Source: Maribacter orientalis (lineage in GTDB: Bacteria > Bacteroidota > Bacteroidia > Flavobacteriales > Flavobacteriaceae). Taken from it: 64,000 bases of DNA. This document shows positions 60,635 to 64,000 of this stretch, piece after piece. Under the pieces are notes generated by a model. That model was given only the letters and a program-made list of their open reading frames with translations. It was not told the origin of the DNA and did no database searches. Position numbers and translations under genes: made by a program. The stretch spans positions 1-64,000 of the forward strand of contig NZ_FNZN01000005.1 in the NCBI RefSeq assembly GCF_900109345.1, read 5' to 3'. Position 1 is the stretch's first letter. Every line of letters starts with the position of its first letter.

Positions 60635-61000
60635 ATGGAACTAGTAAATAATAGTGTAACGTTACGTGAAGATCGTAATCTTTTAGTCATGACACATCTC
60701 TCACAATACTTAGATTTTATTACAGGGTTTGGCGGTTTGTTAGTGCCTTTGGTAATCTGGTTAACCACTAAAGATTCTGTTGTTGGTATGGAGGAGCATG
60801 GTAAGTCTGTCATTAACTTTCAATTAACTTTAATCTTATATTTAATAATAGGTATTCCTGGTATATTGTTTTTCGGACTTGGTATCTTGTTATTAATTTT
60901 AGCTGGAGTCTTATCGATAGTAATGCCAGTTGTAAATGCGGTAAAAGCAAGTAATGGTGAGTCACCAAGTTATTTTGGTACCATAAGATTTATCTCATAA
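60635..61000 (+). CDS. DUF4870-family membrane protein
   Basis: The 121-residue protein has an N-terminal soluble part and two to three hydrophobic segments (YLDFITGFGGLLVPLVIWLT, LTLILYLIIGIPGILFFGLG, ILLLILAGVLSIVMPVVNAV). GMEEHGKSVINFQLT is the usual DUF4870 centre (E..KE.INFQ). Function unknown. It ends just before the shared terminator at 61021. Confidence 0.85.
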   Translation: MELVNNSVTLREDRNLLVMTHLSQYLDFITGFGGLLVPLVIWLTTKDSVVGMEEHGKSVINFQLTLILYLIIGIPGILFFGLGILLLILAGVLSIVMPVVNAVKASNGESPSYFGTIRFIS

Positions 61001-61020
61001 TAGTTCAAGAAGTAATATAA

Positions 61021-61056
61021 AAAAAGGTGCAGTTGAATATTCAACTGCACCTTTTT
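61021..61056. terminator. Bidirectional hairpin terminator
   Basis: Perfect 18-bp arms (61021-61038 and 61039-61056) meet without a loop at AATATT, with A5 and T7 runs outside. The site lies between the convergent DUF4870 and dnaN genes and can end both transcripts. Confidence 0.9.
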
Positions 61057-61077
61057 TTATTTCTTTAAATTTTATAA

Positions 61078-62196
61078 TTAGTTATTTAGCATAACTGGCA
61101 TTACCAACATAGTAACATATTCACCTTCATCTAAACCATCCGATGGTGTAAGAATACCAGCGCGATTTGGTAAGCTCATTTCTAAAGAAACTTCATCAGA
61201 ATTCAAATTATTTAACATCTCGGTCAGGAACCTTGAGTTAAAGCCAATTTGCATATCATCACCTTGGTATGAACAAGTTAATCTTTCCTCAGCCTTATTA
61301 GAGTAGTCAATGTCTTCTGCAGATATATTTAATTCTGCGCCAGCTATTTTTAAACGAATTTGATGGGTTGTTTTATTAGAGAAAATAGAAACCCTTTTTA
61401 CCGAACTTAAAAATTGATTTCTAGCAATCGTAAGTTTATTTGGGTTCTCTTTTGGTATTACCGCTTCGTAATTTGGATATTTACCATCAATTAATCTACA
61501 GATTAATTCTGTTTCTTCGAAACTGAATTTTGCATTACTATCATTATATTCAATCAATACATCAGATTCGCTACCCGCCAATATTCCTTTTAGTAAGGTT
61601 AATGGTTTTTTAGGCATAATAAATTCTGCTACTTGGGTTGCAGTTACATCAGTACGTTGATATTTTACCAATTTATGTGCGTCAGTAGCAACAAAAGTTA
61701 GATTTTCAGTAGAAAATTGAAAAAACACACCGCTCATTACAGGTCTTAAATCATCATTACCTGCTGCGAAAATTGTTTTGTTTATGGCAGTTGCCAATAT
61801 GTCTCCTAGTAGGGTTGTTGAACTTGGGCTTGATAATTCTACCGCTTTTGGAAATTCAGCTCCATCAGCATATGCTAAAGCATATTTACCGTGATTAGAA
61901 CTAATTTCTACAGTATTATTATCTTCAACCACAAAAGTAAGTGGTTGCTCAGGGAAAGTTTTCAACATTTCTAGAAGGAGTCTTGCAGGTACGGCAATAG
62001 TGCCTTCATTATCTGAGTCAACTTTAATAATTGAACTCATAGTTGTTTCTAGGTCAGAAGCAGAAACAGTTAGTTTGTCCTTTTTTAAATCAAACAAAAA
62101 ATTATCTAAGATGGGTAACGTATTACTGTTGTTGATTACGCCTCCTAAAATTTGAAGTTGCTTTAGCAAATAGGTACTTGAAACAATAAATTTCAT
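61078..62196 (-). CDS. dnaN: DNA polymerase III subunit beta (sliding clamp)
   Basis: The 372-residue protein has the three-domain clamp layout: FIVSSTYLLKQLQILGGVIN at the start, LPILDNFLFDLKKDKLTVSA near 27, FVATDAHKLVKYQRTDV near 173, and the end YVTMLVMPVMLNN, which fits the peptide-binding C-terminus of clamps. It encircles DNA and tethers the replicase. It stands alone here, away from dnaA, as is common in Bacteroidota. Confidence 0.96.
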   Translation of the reverse strand: MKFIVSSTYLLKQLQILGGVINNSNTLPILDNFLFDLKKDKLTVSASDLETTMSSIIKVDSDNEGTIAVPARLLLEMLKTFPEQPLTFVVEDNNTVEISSNHGKYALAYADGAEFPKAVELSSPSSTTLLGDILATAINKTIFAAGNDDLRPVMSGVFFQFSTENLTFVATDAHKLVKYQRTDVTATQVAEFIMPKKPLTLLKGILAGSESDVLIEYNDSNAKFSFEETELICRLIDGKYPNYEAVIPKENPNKLTIARNQFLSSVKRVSIFSNKTTHQIRLKIAGAELNISAEDIDYSNKAEERLTCSYQGDDMQIGFNSRFLTEMLNNLNSDEVSLEMSLPNRAGILTPSDGLDEGEYVTMLVMPVMLNN

Positions 62197-62260
62197 TCTT
62201 TAATTTTTATTGGTATTATTCCTAAAGTAATTTAAAACAGTAGGGTTAAACTCCTTAGTA

Positions 62261-62288
62261 TTGTTGGTTTTATATACCAACAAAGATA
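62261..62288 (-). promoter_or_regulatory. dnaN promoter element overlapped by an inverted repeat
   Basis: TATCTTTG at 62288-62281 (minus strand) matches the TAnnTTTG -7 consensus, and a TTTG lies about 24 bp further upstream. An 8-bp inverted repeat, TTGTTGGT at 62261-62268 and ACCAACAA at 62276-62283, overlaps its downstream edge and could be an operator or a 5'-end hairpin of the dnaN transcript. Confidence 0.45.
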
Positions 62289-62474
62289 TTTTAATTGGTC
62301 TTTTTAAGGAAACAAACTTATTAACACTTTATATCACTTAAGGTTGAACTGTATCACTTGTTATTGCTAGAAAAAGCCTGTTAATTCAAGATATGTAAAA
62401 TAGTTATTAACTTTTGAATTGGTCGAAGATTAGATTAAATAGATTCAATTGTGTTTTAATTCTTCCTTGAAATT

Positions 62475-63305
62475 TTATTCAAAATCTACTATTATTGTGT
62501 CTCTGTATTCAAGGCCTAATAGGGTAGAGGCGCCTCCAACGGTTGTAAGGTTGCTTTTGTAAATAGCTAATTCGATATAATCAGAAGAATTGAAAATTGC
62601 CAGTAAATCACCAGCGCTCTTTCTTTGGTTTTTATCAATGCTATAATCTATAAAATCATTGTAAGCTTTGTGAATTTTACTGATTTTATGATTTCGCACC
62701 AAAAGTTTATAGTCTCTGCCGTTACGATAGGCGTCGAATAGATTTTTGCGAATATTGGTAATTACGTTACCATAGTTGTCAATATAGATAACACTTCCAA
62801 TAATTTTTTTTCCATCCTCAACAATTCTTGGAGAGAATTCTCTAAGGTCGTTTAATTCGGTAAAAGGTTTACCCACAATTTCAAGGGTTCCACCACGGGC
62901 AATATGGCAAGCAACTTGAATGAAAACATTTAGAACAGGAAATGAATTAGCGATAGAATCCGGTAAATTAATTTCAACTACTTTTTCTGGAGTCATTTCA
63001 GAAGTAATGAGACCAATGACACCGGTATTTGCACTTATAAAATAATGGCCATTGACCAAGGCAACGACATGTTTGTTGTCTGGAGTCTCTTCAGAGTCTA
63101 CCCCAACAATATGAATAGTGCCTTTTGGAAAACTTTTATATGAATTTGAAAGGATATATGCACATTCTTGAATGTTAAATGGCATGATGTCATGTGAAAT
63201 ATCAACAATTTTAGCATCGGGTAGTTCACTATAAATCGAGCCCTTCAATACGGCTACGAAGTGATCTTTTAGTCCAAAATCTGTAGTTAGGGTGATGATT
63301 GCCAT
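62475..63305 (-). CDS. SAM hydroxide adenosyltransferase (DUF62 family)
   Basis: The 276-residue protein has the family start ITLTTDFGLKDHFVAVLKGS. ISHDIMPFNIQECAYILSNS lies near 39, VDSEE and FISANTGVIGLI near 90, and the second domain with GSVIYIDNYGNVITNI near 165. Members split S-adenosylmethionine into adenosine and methionine and are related to fluorinase and chlorinase; the fluorinase-specific insertion is not seen. Cytoplasmic. Divergent from phoH. Confidence 0.9.
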   Translation of the reverse strand: MAIITLTTDFGLKDHFVAVLKGSIYSELPDAKIVDISHDIMPFNIQECAYILSNSYKSFPKGTIHIVGVDSEETPDNKHVVALVNGHYFISANTGVIGLITSEMTPEKVVEINLPDSIANSFPVLNVFIQVACHIARGGTLEIVGKPFTELNDLREFSPRIVEDGKKIIGSVIYIDNYGNVITNIRKNLFDAYRNGRDYKLLVRNHKISKIHKAYNDFIDYSIDKNQRKSAGDLLAIFNSSDYIELAIYKSNLTTVGGASTLLGLEYRDTIIVDFE

Positions 63306-63435
63306 ACAGCAATGTTGATATGTTTTTGGTTAGTCAAACTTAAAATTTGCTTAAATTTGATTAACAAAATTAAACAAAAAATCAGCGATTAGAAACTAAT
63401 CTTCGCTATCTATAAATCTTATTAAAACTGACTGG

Positions 63436-64000
63436 TTGAACGAAATTATTCTAGAACTTACCGAAATAAGCCCAAGAGAGTTTTTTGGGCAGCAAAATGA
63501 ACACATAGATTTATTGAAAAAGTATTTTCCGAAGCTTAAGATTGTTGCTCGAGGCAATAAAATTAAGGTTTTCGGTGATGAAGAACTTCTAGAAGAATTT
63601 GAAAAACGCTTTGATATGCTCACCCAGCATTTTGTTAAATATAATAAGTTGGATGAAAATAGTATAGAAAGAATTCTAACTAGTTCTGAGGATGATCAAA
63701 TCAGATCTTCAAAGATTAGTGGGGAGACTCTGGTTCATGGTGTAAGTGGGCGCTTAATTAAAGCTCAAACCGCCAATCAAAGAAGATTGGTCGACGCCTC
63801 GAAAAAGAATGATATGGTTTTTGCCATTGGGCCGGCAGGTACAGGTAAAACCTATACAGGTGTTGCTATTGCGGTCAAAGCTTTAAAAGAAAAGCAGGTA
63901 AGAAAAATAATCTTAACTAGACCTGCTGTTGAAGCTGGTGAGAATTTAGGGTTTTTGCCTGGCGATTTAAAGGAAAAGCTTGATCCATATATGCAGCCAT
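63436..64000 (+). CDS. PhoH-family ATPase (partial, 5' part)
   Basis: The frame has a stop at 63397-63399 and no ATG before the conserved start, so TTG 63436 (LNEIILELTEISPREFF) is the best initiator. The N-terminal KH-like/PhoH-leading part (KYFPKLKIVARGNKIKVFGD) is followed by the P-loop MVFAIGPAGTGKTYTGVAIA near 132 and ILTRPAVEAGENLGFLPGD near 160. The C-terminal half lies beyond the window. PhoH proteins are ATPases linked to RNA metabolism. Confidence 0.88.
   Translation, partial: MNEIILELTEISPREFFGQQNEHIDLLKKYFPKLKIVARGNKIKVFGDEELLEEFEKRFDMLTQHFVKYNKLDENSIERILTSSEDDQIRSSKISGETLVHGVSGRLIKAQTANQRRLVDASKKNDMVFAIGPAGTGKTYTGVAIAVKALKEKQVRKIILTRPAVEAGENLGFLPGDLKEKLDPYMQP

Noticed and set aside
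1-64000. tRNA or rRNA genes
   Set aside because: No cloverleaf-like or rRNA-like stretch was noticed, including at the att sites, where a tRNA target was first suspected; the target is the mnmE end instead.

Overview
The window looks like the chromosome of a marine-type flavobacterium (Bacteroidota, Flavobacteriaceae). The evidence is AT-rich DNA, Bacteroidota-style promoter elements (TAnnTTTG), lipoprotein-rich secreted enzymes and sulfatases, and the kind of proteins seen for PglE/PglF, Wza/Wzc, MnmE, DnaN and PhoH. All calls come from reading the sequence and its translations; no database search was run.

Region 1 (1-3264) is the 5' part of a very large secreted protein on the minus strand: a glucose/sorbosone-dehydrogenase-type beta-propeller, two CxxCH haem sites, a ricin-type lectin domain and a Calx-beta-like domain. 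It runs off the left edge.

Region 2 (about 3.7-35.8 kb) is one large exopolysaccharide/capsule locus. A long minus-strand series (28736 down to 4822) carries UDP-glucose dehydrogenase, UDP-GlcA epimerase, an MBOAT/SGNH acylation pair, WbpP- and WbpO/TviB-type enzymes for UDP-GalNAcA, a GT2 and five GT4 glycosyltransferases, a polysaccharide-lyase-like lipoprotein, a MurJ-family flippase, a Wzy-type polymerase, an ATP-grasp (TupA-like) protein, an asparagine-synthase-like amidotransferase, a PLP-dependent enzyme and a small phosphoglycosyl transferase. A divergent plus-strand operon (28977-35045) carries PglE- and PglF-like enzymes, Wza and Wzc; a PHP-type phosphatase follows convergently. Together they predict an acidic, O-acylated, probably partly amidated polymer containing uronic acids and amino sugars, built by a Wzx/Wzy-like route. 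The PglF-like protein has lost about 80 residues, including the catalytic Rossmann NAD-binding motif.

Region 3 (about 35.8-58.66 kb) is the most unusual part. A 15-16 bp sequence identical or nearly identical to the end of mnmE (encoding Cys-Ile-Gly-Lys-stop) occurs three times in direct orientation, at 35812, 43364 and 58648, the last being the mnmE stop itself. These sites divide the region into two segments that look like tandem insertions into the 3' end of mnmE, the target also used by SGI1-type islands. The mnmE-proximal segment (43379-58647) has matching box pairs at both ends, a decayed tyrosine integrase, a mobilisation module (mobC, mobA, primase, HTH protein, DUF6730-like gene), ParDE, and a cargo of efflux (TolC/HlyD/ABC-2), redox, lipid and peroxide genes. 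Several of its genes are broken. The distal segment (35827-43363) carries a divergent PRPP synthetase, a lipoprotein, a CapA-family stub, miaE and two sulfatases, has no integrase, and has its own different pair of boxes.

Region 4 (58648-64000) is ordinary core chromosome: mnmE, two small genes, dnaN, a SAM hydroxide adenosyltransferase and the start of phoH.
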